From Tenebrio molitor (lineage: Eukaryota; Arthropoda; Insecta; Coleoptera; Tenebrionidae), in contig NC_091049.1 in NCBI RefSeq assembly GCF_963966145.1, forward strand, positions 8,246,001 to 8,310,000: a DNA stretch of 64,000 nt. The letters run 5' to 3'. Shown here in pieces: positions 38,799-49,375 of this stretch; position 1 is the first letter of the stretch, and each line of letters starts with the position of its first letter. Position numbers and translations under genes: made by a program. Below the pieces are notes generated by a model. It was not told the origin of the DNA. It searched no databases and saw only the letters and a program-made list of their open reading frames with translations.

Positions 38799-39631
38799 CT
38801 TTGCAAAAGTGAAGGTGGTTGAACTAGGCAAAAGGGTGAAAAATTGATTGAAAGGTAGGAAAAATTCAAACGAGAACTATGAAGCGAAAACCGGGGAAGC
38901 GGGGACCCCGGCGAAAACAAATCACTGACTGAAGCGACCCCTACAATTTTCAAATCTGGTTTTAAATATTTCAGTCCCTTACACTAAAACCGTCTAAATT
39001 TAATTATTCGACCAGAAATATGAATATTTAAGTTTTTTCTACATCTGTATTTGACCCTAGGTCAGAGATAACGTCCCTAGGTAGTTAAATTCACTAGCAA
39101 AAAAAATTAGAGGCACGATATGGGTATCTAAATGATATTCGGCAACAAAATATTGTGTTGTATTGCGTAATGTTTTTTTTTGGTACTGCATGTTACACAA
39201 TCAGCAATCTGGTTCATCAAGGACGAACACAACAACCCATCTGATTGTTAATACTTTGATAATCTTAGAATTAATAAAATAATAATGTGCGCAAGTGAGA
39301 TTATGTTCACGTCCACTTACCGGATAAATCTTGATTGATTGTTAATAATCAAGACTTTTAAATTAACTGTTCACTTTATTCAACCTCTACACAAAACTAT
39401 TACAACAAAATACATTTTTATCTTCATCTATTTTCATTTTTATTTGAAACATAAAAAGCACATGGCAAATTAACACTGACAGTTCATGACGATAAAGAAG
39501 AAATCCATTACTTACACTTAAAGAACGACATCTGTTGTTGGAACACAAGAGCAGGTTAAGTAGTTTTTGTTTATTTAAATATGATTTATTGTCCAAGAAG
39601 TATTGTGTGCACGGTGTGAAACTGAATAAAA
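38799..39631. other. Divergent promoter region between XPC copy B and REV1
   Basis: An 833-bp spacer with no coding exon. It must hold the promoters of XPC copy B (leftward) and REV1 (rightward). The part up to about 39400 shares sequence blocks with the promoter of XPC copy A, including GACGAACACAA near 39220 and CAAGTGAGATTATGTTC near 39293, so it was duplicated with the gene. Confidence 0.6.
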
Positions 39632-42433
39632 ATGAGTCGACGAAGAGGTCGCGACGATGAGGATAACGGTTTTGCAGAATGGGTAAATTTCGGTAATTTT
39701 ATGTGACATAACCTCACTTATTCATGTCTCGATAGGGTGGTTACATGGAAGCAAAAAAATCCAAGTTACGCGAGCAGTACAAAGAGACAGCAACCAAACA
39801 GACTGAAAAATTGTCCGATATTTTTGCGGGGGTGGCGATTCTTGTCAACGGACTCACCAACCCCAGTTCCGAAGAATTGAAACAGTTGATGGCCGCGCAT
39901 GGGGGTACCTTCCATCTCTACCAACACGCCTCAACTACTCACATAATCGCGTCCAACTTGCCCAACGTTAAGGTAAAAACTTCCGTTCATTCTAGCTTCT
40001 GAACCCCTATAAGACCTGGTGGAATGCTACAGAGATCCACACTTGGACCCGCTTTATTCGCGTCTTACATATTACCCATTCATTGTAGATAAATAAATTG
40101 GGTTCTGTACCAATCGTCAAGCCGTCATGGATCACTGACAGCATTACCCTAAACAAACTCCTCGACTACCGCCGCTACTTACTCTACACCAACCAGAGCA
40201 CCAGCCAGCCCAAACTAGCCTTTCCCGTGGTCCCCAAACCGGACCTCGACCCCCCATCCAAGACTAAAACCGCCTCCGACCCCCACTTCCTCGAGGAGTT
40301 CTACAGCAACTCCCGCCTGCACCTGATCGCGACTCTGGGGGCCGAGTTCAAGCAATTCATCGCCGACTTACGCGACAAGCCCGAGCGCAACTTTCCCGGT
40401 CGCGAGAAGCTTCTCCTCATCCCCCAGTCAAAAAACTTCGTCAAAACCACCCCCGTCGTGATGCACATAGACATGGACTGTTTTTTTGTCTCGGTGGGGC
40501 TGAGAACTCGGCCGGAATTGAGGGGCCTACCGGTGGCGGTGACCCACGCGCGCAACCCCCAGATCAATGCCAGCAAAGAGCGCGAAGACTCCGTCACTTT
40601 GAACATGGACAGGCTGCCTCAACACATGGAGGTGGTCGACGGGAGGTCGTCCATGTCGGAGGTGGCGAGTTGCAGTTACGAGGCGCGGAAGTGTGGAGTA
40701 AAGAACGGGATGTTTCTGGGGGCGGCGGCTAAACTGTGCCCCAACATCAAGACGATTCCGTACGATTTTGAGGTTAGGGTGGATGTTGTTAGATTGTTTT
40801 TTGCTGAAGTAAGTGTTGACAGGGGTACAAGGAAGTGTCGATGATTTTATACAATACTCTGGTTTCGTACACTTTGGACATTGAAGCTGTCAGTTGTGAC
40901 GAAATGTACGTGGACATCACCGACATCCTCACAATTTTTAATTTGTCGGTGGAGGGCTGGGCGACTCACATCAGGAACGAAATAATGTCAAAAACTGGAT
41001 GTCCTTGTTCGACTGGTTTCGGAGCGAACCGCCTCCAAGCTCGTTTGGCAACAAAGAAAGCGAAACCTGCAGGATCCTATCACCTCAAACCCGAAGACGT
41101 GGAGGTTTACATGGCCGAAATCGCGGTTGCAGACTTGCCAGGAGTCGGCAGAGCCACCCTCCAAAAGTTAAAAGCTCTAGGTCTGGAGACTTGCGGCGAC
41201 GTCCAAGTCGCCTCTTTGCAAGTTTTGCAAAAGGAGTTGGGGGTCAAGGCCGGGGAAACCATCCTAGAACAAGCACGCGGCCTCGACAGGAAACCCCTCA
41301 ATTTCCACCACGAAAGGAAATCAGTTTCGGCGGAAATCAACTATGGAATCCGCTTCAAGAGCTTGGAGGAGTGTCACAACTTCCTCGAAAGTCTGGGCAA
41401 CGAGGTTTGGAGCCGCTTGAACGAGGTGAAGATGCGGGCCAGGTGTGTCACCTTGAAGCTGATGGTGAGAGCCGCGGATGCTCCCGTGGTAAGTAGCGCG
41501 AGTCTTGAAGAGGGTCTGTCGTGATCGAAACGTTGAAGGAAACTGCGAAATTTCTGGGCCACGGTTTGTGCGACTGTCTCAGCAAGAGTACGACGACGGC
41601 GCATCCGATCGCCGACGTCAGAGCCATCCACCGAGAAGTGAAGAACTTGTACGAAAAAATGAACGTCGAATTCGTCGAGTTGCGCGGGATGGGTATACAG
41701 TTGTCCAAACTGGAGAAAACCGCCCCCGTGAATCCCACTCTGAACAGATTCCTGCAGCAACAATCCAAGAAGAGCGACATTCCGGCAAAACCCGTCGTCG
41801 CGGACAGACCCACCAGAGGACGCCCCAGAAAAGGCACTAAAACGCAACCGAAAAACTCGCTGAGCAATTTTTTCAAAAGCAAAAAAGACAGTTTGAGTCA
41901 GAGCAAGGTGTGCGAAACGTCTCGGTGAATTTCATTTTGTTAAGGTGGTAGTGTTGCAGCTGCAAATCAGGAAAGAAGATGTGGATTTGGAGGTGCTGAA
42001 GGAGCTGCCGCAGGAGATTCGAGATGAGGTGATCAAAGAATACAACTTGGAGGCGACTGTGGCGGCCGTCGCCAAACCTGCTCCGCCTCCACTTAAAAAA
42101 GAGACGGCACCGCCGGCGAGAAAGTCTCCGTTTAGTGGGTTGCAGTGGTGCCAGCTGAAACCCGTGCTGTACAAGTGGATGAGCTCGGAACCGAAACCCT
42201 CCGAAGTGGACGTCAACATGCTGGGCGAGCACTTCCGCCAGTTGGCGGTCGACCGCAACATCGAGATGTTGAAGGTGGCCCTGAACTTCCTCCACCGCAC
42301 TTTCAGCTCGCTGGACTGTGATTGGCACAGAGCCTACCGCGACATCGTCGACCTGACCCAGCAGGGCATGGTAGCGCGGTACGGTGCCACCCTCCACGTC
42401 AACCGAACCTTCCCGTGTTGTCAAGTAAGCTAG
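39632..42433 (+). CDS. Rev1: DNA repair protein REV1 (deoxycytidyl transferase)
   Basis: Y-family polymerase that inserts dCMP opposite damage and scaffolds translesion synthesis. Exons: 39632-39682, 39736-39972, 40089-40772, 40823-41488, 41539-41907 and 41945-42433, in phase, giving 831 residues. This is shorter than human (1251) because the linkers are reduced. A GGYMEAK motif leads into a BRCT domain (about 35-125: GVAILVNGLTNPSSEELKQL, TTHIIASNLPN). The polymerase core has HIDMDCFF (Asp224, Asp226) and SCDE (Asp350, Glu351) as metal ligands. The little-finger region contains ETAKFLGHG. Exon 6 has a ubiquitin-binding motif (ELPQEIRDEVIKEY). It is followed by the C-terminal domain that binds other polymerases (VNMLGEHFRQLAVDRN). 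Only one ubiquitin-binding motif is evident; the family usually has two. Head to head with XPC copy B. Confidence 0.93.
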
Positions 42434-42450
42434 CCATTCGACACTGTTAA

Positions 42451-42462
42451 TTTATTAATAAA
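42451..42462. terminator. Palindromic bidirectional poly(A) signal
   Basis: TTTATTAATAAA is a perfect 12-bp palindrome that supplies AATAAA on the plus strand (42457-42462, 24 bp after the REV1 stop) and on the minus strand (42456-42451, 15 bp after the stop of the DPCKK gene). The two stop codons are separated by only 37 bp. Confidence 0.75.
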
Positions 42463-42470
42463 AAATCGAC

Positions 42471-44341
42471 TCAAGATTCACAATCGTCGTCATTTTGCTG
42501 CTGGTCACGCGAAACGGCGCTCGGTGGCGGGGTACGCTGGGGGCTCATGTAGACCTGCATGTCGTAGAAAGCCAACTCGTTGTAGGCGTAGTAGGCCTTG
42601 TTTTTGAAGTCTGGGCCGAAAGCTGCGTCGGCGGCCGCCAGCTTCTCCGGGTCTAGAACGTCAACTTCGGAGAGGACGTCAGGACCGCCTGAAACACAAA
42701 GTTTTGGACGTGTCACGGTCAGGTTAGAGCGAACCAACCCTGGTCCCCGGCCTCGTCGGCGAGATGCTCTTCGTGGTCTTCGTCGGCGAGGCAGTCTTCG
42801 TGACCCTCGTCGGCGGTACACGCTTCGTGGCTCTTGTCGTCGGCGGAACACGCTTGGTAGAGGTCCTTGGCGGTCACGTCGGGGCACGAGGCTGCGCTTT
42901 TAGGTGTCGCTGCTCCCGGTTCGGTGATCGCCGGGAGAGATTTGGACGTCGGTTCACGTACATCTGAAGGCGTGGTTTTGCAATCCTTCTTGTTTTTGTT
43001 CTTGTCCTTGCAAGGGTCCTTCTTGCGCTCCTTCGGTCCGCATCCGCTCTTGTCACCCTTTTTGTCGTCTTTTTTGCAAGGATCCTTCTTGCGTTCTTTG
43101 GGACCGCAAGGGAAACCTTTGTCTTTCTTGTCCTTCTTGTCGTCTTTCTTCTTGCAGGGGTCCTCCTTCTTTTCCTTCTTACAGGGATCCTCCTTTTCCT
43201 TCTTACAGGGGTCCTTTTTTTTACTACTGTCTTGTTTCTTCTTGCGATCTTCGGACTTCTTGCATATGTCGCTTTTCTTAGTGTCCTCCTTCTTCTTGCA
43301 AGGGTCACTTTTTTTCTTATCCTCTTTCTTTTTGTCTCCTCTCTTGCAGATATCCTTCTTATCACCTTTCTTCTTGCCGCCGTCGTCCTTCTTTTTACAG
43401 GGATCTCTCTTCTCCTTCGTCTTGCCCCCTTTCTTCTTGCAGGGGTCACTCTTCTTACTACTATCGTCTTTCTTCTTACACGGGTCACTCTTCTTACTGC
43501 TGTCGTCTTTCTTCTTGCACGGATCCTTCTTCTCGTCTTTTTTCTTGTCGTCTTTCTTCTTGCACGGATCCCTCTTTTCGTCTTTTTTCTTGTCATCCTT
43601 CTTCTTACAGGGATCCCTCTTTTCATCCTTTTTCTTGTCGTCCTTCTTACAAGGGTCCCTCTTTTCATCCTTTTTCTTGTCGTCCTTCTTCTTACACGGG
43701 TCCCTCTTCTCGTCCTTTTTCTTCTTACACGGATCGTCGTCTTTCTTCTTGCAAGGATCCTCGACTTCCTTCTTCTTCCTCTCTTTTTCCTTCTTACACG
43801 GATCTTCTTTTTTCTTCTTCTCCTTCTTACAAGGATCATCATCCTTCTTCTTCTCTTTCTTCTTCTTCGTCTTGCAAGGATCATTCTGACTCTTCTTGCA
43901 CGGATCGTCATCTTCCTTTTTCTTGCAGGGATCGTCGTCTTTGCGTTTCTTCGCAAAAGAGCAAAGATCTCGCTTAACCGATGACTCCTCCCCCTTGCAA
44001 CACTTATCCTCTAGAAGTCCCTCCCAAGAGCCAACATCTCCTTCGGATTTTCCCCCATAGACCAAAGCATTGCTGTTACTCACCACGAAATTTCTACACC
44101 AATCGCCTTGATCGCTGATGAAGCGCCTCAAATAAGGATCTACGAAGTACCGAGGGCACTTCGTGTACGACTGAGTAATTTGTTTCATGATCTCGCCGGC
44201 TTTCAGACATTCTTGGACAGACTTTTCGTACAGGTTGTCCCGCCGATTGGTGACGGCAAACTGCGACGGCAACTTGCCGAAGTTGCGTACGATTATATTG
44301 GAGATTTGTAAACAACGGCCTAATTTTGTTGAGACGTTCAT
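42471..44341 (-). CDS. Lysine-rich DPCKK-repeat protein, putative mitochondrial, NDUFV3-like tail
   Basis: Two exons, 44341-42739 and 42688-42471, joined in phase, encode 606 residues. The first 35 residues are basic, hydroxylated and free of acid (MNVSTKLGRCLQISNIIVRN), like a mitochondrial presequence. Residues 36-130 are an ordinary cysteine-containing segment (PRYFVDPYLRRFISDQGDWC). Residues about 135-470 are a low-complexity run with about twenty DPCK(K) motifs spaced by Lys/Asp/Glu. Part is a regular 15-residue unit. A short acidic ADE repeat follows. Exon 2 ends with NELAFYDMQVYMSPQRTPPP. Its spacing of Phe, Asp, Ser, Arg, Pro and Pro-Ser resembles the conserved C-terminus of complex I subunit NDUFV3. 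That link is my inference. The composition also recalls insect sperm proteins; expression is unknown. Confidence 0.7.
42860..43990 (-). repeat. Coding minisatellite of the DPCKK gene
   Basis: Tandem codon-level repeats encoding DPCKK plus a Lys/Asp spacer. The most regular part (about 43490-43730) is four to five near-identical units of about 45 bp with a GGATCC or GGGTCC core. Two 39-bp units encode DPCKKKDDSSKKS. Variation is mostly synonymous, suggesting slippage followed by selection on the protein. Confidence 0.85.
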
Positions 44342-44713
44342 CGCGAAAATTTCAAACGTTCAGAGGGAATGACGGGAGGGTTGTCAAAACTGTTACCATG
44401 TGAAAATCTTCGTTTCCTATTTTGTTTATTGCAGTGAGGCTTGATCTGGAAACTTTGGACGTCGACAGCAGGAAGCGTGAAAAACTACAAATCTGCGCAA
44501 TTCAATATATTCTAATCAATCCAAGAAGTTACAAAAATATCCAATGTGGAAAACAAACCGTTAATTATCTACAAAAGAAACGCAAAAAACACAGTGGCGT
44601 AACGTGCATGCAAGAGAATTATTGCAGTGCTATGTACAAGAGAGTGGCACTCTGTGCTGGCCCTACTACCTACAAACGACAAATCTGATCATGAATCTAA
44701 GCGAAAGAATCGG
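44342..44713. other. Spacer: DPCKK gene promoter and spermine synthase 3' end
   Basis: Both neighbours are on the minus strand. A minus-strand AATAAA at 44430-44425 probably ends the spermine synthase mRNA, within 90 bp of the DPCKK start codon. No other feature. Confidence 0.6.
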
Positions 44714-47546
44714 TTATTGGTCCTTATCGAAGAAGACCTGGTAGAAAACCCAGTCTTCGAGGAAAGAGGGGACGAAGGCGTGCGACGTGGTGAACTTCAC
44801 CTTCGGCTGCAGCTTCATCAGCTGCGTCTCGTACATCTTCAAGGCGTCGCCGGCGGCCGAACCGATCACCTAAACACACATTAACAACGCGAAACCTACC
44901 CCCACACTGCGACTTACGTGCGTCATCAGTTTACCGTCGGGTTTCAGGATTTTGAAAGACATGCAGAGAATTTTGTTGATGAAGTCCCACAACTCGCCGG
45001 TGGGACTCTCGGACAAGGGCACGTCGGTCAAGTCTCCGAACACGTAGTCAAACTTTCGGCCCTCTTTTATGTATTGGTCGATGGCTTTGGTGCAATCCCC
45101 CACGATTATCTGCGAGTCGAGGTGATGAAGTGTCTCGACCGACCTCCGGACTTACCTCGTAGTTGGGACCCGACATCTTGTCGAGGACGTCGCCGCAGAT
45201 GGACCGCATGTATTTGGCACAAGCTTTCATCACCACCTCGTCGATCTCCAACATGATCACTTCTTTGGGCTTTTCTTTCAACAGTTCGTACAAGAGGGCA
45301 CCGTCGCCCCCTCCCAATATCACAATCTCTTTGTCGCGGTAGTCTTCCACGCCGCGCCCCATCAGGGTTTCCGTGTATATCAGGTCGGCCTCGGATATGT
45401 CTAAAATTTCACTATACCTATCCTAACCTCAAACTGGAGGTGGCGACTGTTAACCCATTTGGGGAGGCACTGACCAAAATAATGATGCACAAATACCTAT
45501 TTTTATTTGTTTCAACTAATCTTTCGCTCCAAATGGATTAACCACACTTTTTTCAAACTCCAAATAATTGACAGATCAGCATAACCTAAAACTGCGCGCA
45601 GCGCCACCTGTCCACCAAAATTTCTTCAACAAGCTAAACTCTTCATTTTATATTTTACTGGTAATTTTTCATTTTATTGCGATCTGCCATTCATCTGACA
45701 TAAGCCACTACTCACTTTGTAGGTCATCTAGCACCAGCATGTTCCCCAGACTTTTCGAGTGTACAATTTGTATTTTTTGATAGGGTGTCCGTTCTTCGAA
45801 TACCAATTCGTCGATGTCGTACTCTAGCAACCGATCGTCTACAAGAAAACCGAGATGGATCATTGGCGATCTGCAGTGTTGGTAGTTGAGAAGTGATGTT
45901 AGGTCAGCGTGCACCGAAGCGTCTGAATCGAAAAAGCAAAAAACTGGCACGGACTACGCACCTGAGGTTGGATAGTACCTCCTGAAGGTGCCCCTCTTGA
46001 CGGGCACGTACGCCTGGCTCTGCTGGATCCCGACCACGCGCTCGACAATATCCCGATCAAGTTCCCTGCACCGCTACAAAATTCGCATGCATCAAACTTA
46101 AAAAAGAAGCCTTGCTTGAATGGGGGGTGACAAGCCATACAATCGAAATAAATCAAAAAATTCTAATGATTCGACAAAATTCGAAATAAACAAGCAACAA
46201 TGAACCCTGGTGGCGTCGTGTAGTTCCACAGGGAGGGTGTCTCAAGTCTCGCTTCAAGGTCGCGAGGTCTCGCCCAATCAGAAGCGACCACCTGAGTGCC
46301 ACGTGACACTACCTCACACTGCTACTTTACTCTAGGTCTCATGTCCTCTATAAACTTTTTTGATCCACACTGTATACACACTTACGTATTTCAAGTTATA
46401 TTAGGCTGGTGTATACAGTGAGTGTTTACTTTCTATTTTGGAATATGTACTACAAACATAATTTTGACGTAAAAAACAATCTATTTTGGTTCAGTTAGAC
46501 AGTACTATGAAAAGAAAATCGTTTTCCGAGTATTTTTTACTTCTTCAAAACCGTAACTGTGGTCTTTAATTATTCCACGTGTTTTCTAATGGGATTAAAT
46601 CAGGCGATTGCGACGACCGCTTATGTAACTTTGCAAATAAAATTATATTTTCAAATGAATCGTTTAATCAATAAAATTGTTAGAAAAACCATGAGATTTT
46701 TTTTTAAACCGCTTTCTCTGAATGTGTTTTGTACGAGAGACCTCGCCTGAAGTGAGATTTAAGACATCCTGGTACGAAAAGGGTCGTCCCAGTGTCTCAA
46801 CTAGAAGTGATCTCACCCTACCAGAATTGAAGTAAAGCAAATCAAATACTCGACTGTTTTGTTTTGGACAAGATTCGAACCAACATAAAAAGTGAAAAGT
46901 ACAGGACAATATGTACACAAAAAAAAAATGTAAAACACCCAGTTCACAATATTTCCCCGAATGAGGAATGTAAATGTACAAGCATGGAGACATAACAAAA
47001 CAGTGTTTGAGCGACGCCGCCAGACGGGGGGTGGAGACCACGTTCGCGCCGGGACGACCCCGTTTACACAACCTCTGCTAAAAAACAGCTTCGAACCTGA
47101 ACTAAGTATATAAACGTCAATGTGTGCGCCTCTCTTAATTGGAGGGAGTAGTTTAGATCGGTAACATTTTAACACGATTCGTAATTTCTGTTCTAAAACT
47201 TTGGTACGCTGTAAAAGAATGTTAACGAGTACACAGTACACAGAAGGGCTTTCGGATGGTTTACCTCGAAGGTCAAGTGGGACTCCTGCGCCTCCGCCTT
47301 GAGGAATTCGATGTTGAGAGTGATGAGGCCCGTGTTGAAGACGCGCAAGGTGGCGGCGACGCCGCCGTCGAACGAGTACAATTTGAGCGTGTCCGCATCG
47401 AACGGCACCGTAGTTAGGGTCTTGAGGCTGGTCAGGTGTTCCCGCAGGACGTTTTCGATGTTTGAACACACTTGAGACACTTGAGATTCGTTTTTCACAG
47501 TGGACGGGTCCACAGAAAAGTCCATCAGGATCGTGTTGACCGACAT
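44714..47546 (-). CDS. Sms: Spermine synthase
   Basis: Transfers an aminopropyl group from decarboxylated S-adenosylmethionine to spermidine, making spermine in the cytosol. Exons in transcript order: 47546-47265, 46073-45962, 45838-45716, 45400-45156, 45109-44918 and 44869-44714, in phase, giving 369 residues (human 366). The first 94 residues form the N-terminal S-adenosylmethionine-decarboxylase-like domain typical of animal spermine synthase. They are followed by a tetramer strand region and RLLEYDIDELVFEE, then the Rossmann domain with ILGGGDGALLYEL, IMLEIDEVV and FDYVFGDLTDVPLS. The C-terminus (VPSFLEDWVFYQV) matches human. The DVP loop and GGGDG motif are intact, so it should be active. 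Intron 1 (46074-47264) carries inverted-repeat debris. Confidence 0.93.
46236..46772. repeat. Diverged inverted repeat in spermine synthase intron 1
   Basis: Segment 46236-46275 (GTGTCTCAAGTCTCGCTTCA then AGGTC) is an imperfect inverse of 46736-46772. The arms, about 500 bp apart, suggest an old inverted-repeat element. The arms are only moderately similar. Confidence 0.35.
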
Positions 47547-48046
47547 TGTATGGTTGTCGCGGAAAATGCCAAGGAAAACGCCGGCTACACGACCTAACCA
47601 ACAAAAACGCGACAAATGTCAAAGCGAAAAGGAGTGCCAACACCCGACGCTCCGCGTTGCCAATGCGGGGGAATGAAAAAACTGAACGGTTGCGGTTTCA
47701 CGACATTTTTCGGAAGAAGACCACAATTTTATTTACAAGATTAGACAAGTGTTATGATGGGCACGGCTGAGAATTAGAAAATTCACTTATTCGCAGCTTA
47801 GGGTTTTTTTTAAATCGCTTTTGTCACCACTGCTGCACAGGGCCGGCTCTAAGCACCGTCAGGGCGTCAGGGTTTTATCTTTTTGGGCGCCACTTTTCAC
47901 CAGTGGACAACAAAATGTTTTGGTATTTTCGAAGAACGTGAAGTACTTTAATGTTTTTATAGGAAAGTGCAAAATATACTGGGTGGCTCATCCAATCATT
48001 TAAAGTTGTTCAAAAATATATCAGGTGTTCATTTAAATTTACCTAT

Positions 48047-48306
48047 CCTTAAAGTTGGCGTTGAAGAGTCTATTGTAAACGCGCCACTCGTCCGTCTGAT
48101 GTCTGCAGAGTAAAAATTCAAACAACGCAAAAAGTGAGGTAAAAGAACATTTATTAAAATTCAACATAAAATAACATTTTTAATTTACAATGCGAAAATT
48201 TCCGATAATAATGCGGAATCTGGAAAAGTGCTCCGAATGTGAGGTTAGATTTAAACATCTGGTCCGTAATGCGTTCACAATCGACTCTTCAACGCCACTT
48301 TTAAGG
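48047..48306. repeat. Inverted repeat with 36-bp arms, MITE-like
   Basis: Arms 48047-48082 and 48271-48306 match inversely with three or four changes, around a 188-bp AT-rich centre. Both contain CGTTGAAGAGTC and its complement. Flanking AT-rich sequence hides the true ends. Confidence 0.65.
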
Positions 48307-49311
48307 ATTAATTTAATATATAAATTAAGCCATACTTAATAAGACGTTTAGTCTGCAGTCCGCTCATTTTAAAAACATTCTTTTTTTTTTTTCTCGAAAA
48401 CCAGAAGTAGAAATAATTTTCCAGCTTCATTTTTGAAATTTTTTTGAAAAAATCATGACAGCTCACGAAGTGGAAATGCCTTCAAGTCGTGATTCCAGTG
48501 ATGTAACAGTCGTTAAGTTACTCAATTCGAACCGTATCACAGCAATTACATTTAAATAACTCAATGTTTAGAGTCAGTAAAAGTCGTAAATCAGATTTAT
48601 TGCTCTTAACACTATATTTGTACTAATAACCTTGATTATGAGTTTATCAAGCTTTTCGGCAGGTTTCTGCTCAATTATCGAAACAATTATGTCCGATAAT
48701 GACCATAATTGAAACATTTTTTTCCATTAATCTCGTCTTATTGCGAAAAAATTCGTTTATCTTAATCATTTTTTTCATGTCATTAAGAGATCCCGAGGTC
48801 GTTTATGTGTTTGACCTGAGCTACCCCTAAATTTACGTTGCGAATCGTGGCCCCACCCATCTCGACAAGCGCCCCGCCCACTCTTTGCTTACCGTTCTCT
48901 CACCTGGACAATCCGTCAAAACCTTCCGATGAAGTTGCGAGATGAAAGGTCACGAGACGTGACCTCCCTCGAAACTCCTCAATTCCCCCAATTAGAAGAT
49001 AAGCGCCGTCTGGCGATAAAACTCGCACTAATTCTTCGAAAATGCAGCGAATTTTGTCCGAGGACGGGCGATAAGAGCGCCGCGCGTCTCCCGTCCCGGA
49101 GGCGGTGCTTTGCAGGTACGCCAAACGACTCTGTTTTCGAAGTTTCACCAAAACAAAAATCGTATGATGCTCTGTTGTCTAGACGCAAGAGATTACGCAA
49201 AGTTGTTTTTTTACGACCCGATCCGTATCGGTTCTTTCCAGTTTGTTGCCGTACCGGACGTACCGCCAGTCAAAACATTGTCGCTTATCTGGGCGTTTTT
49301 ATGATTCCGAC

Positions 49312-49375
49312 TATAAAATAACACGCCTGGATCGACGGGGCGGATCGCGACGTGCGGAGCTACGTGGGCAGGTAA
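49312..49375 (+). promoter_or_regulatory. Possible promoter and non-coding exon
   Basis: TATAAAATA at 49312-49320 is followed by GC-rich sequence ending in GGGCAG then GTAAGT at about 49375, a good donor. It could be an upstream first exon for the CD36 gene at 56859, but no splice partner can be proven from sequence. Confidence 0.2.

Noticed and set aside
42867..43956. Long frames of 340 and 360 residues over the DPCKK repeat
   Set aside because: Both are alternate-frame readings of the same coding repeat. Only the frame with the presequence, splice to exon 2 and matching phase is credible.
47836..47890. CAGGGCCGGCTCTAAGC and GGGCGCC, like one end of a hAT-type element
   Set aside because: No matching inverted end or 8-bp target duplication found nearby.
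48900..49151. Minus-strand frame with a methyltransferase-like phrase (ELVRVLSPDGAYLLI)
   Set aside because: Resembles one strand-helix of Rossmann methyltransferases, but no SAM-binding motif, flanking exon or splice support was found. Likely chance in a GC-rich patch.
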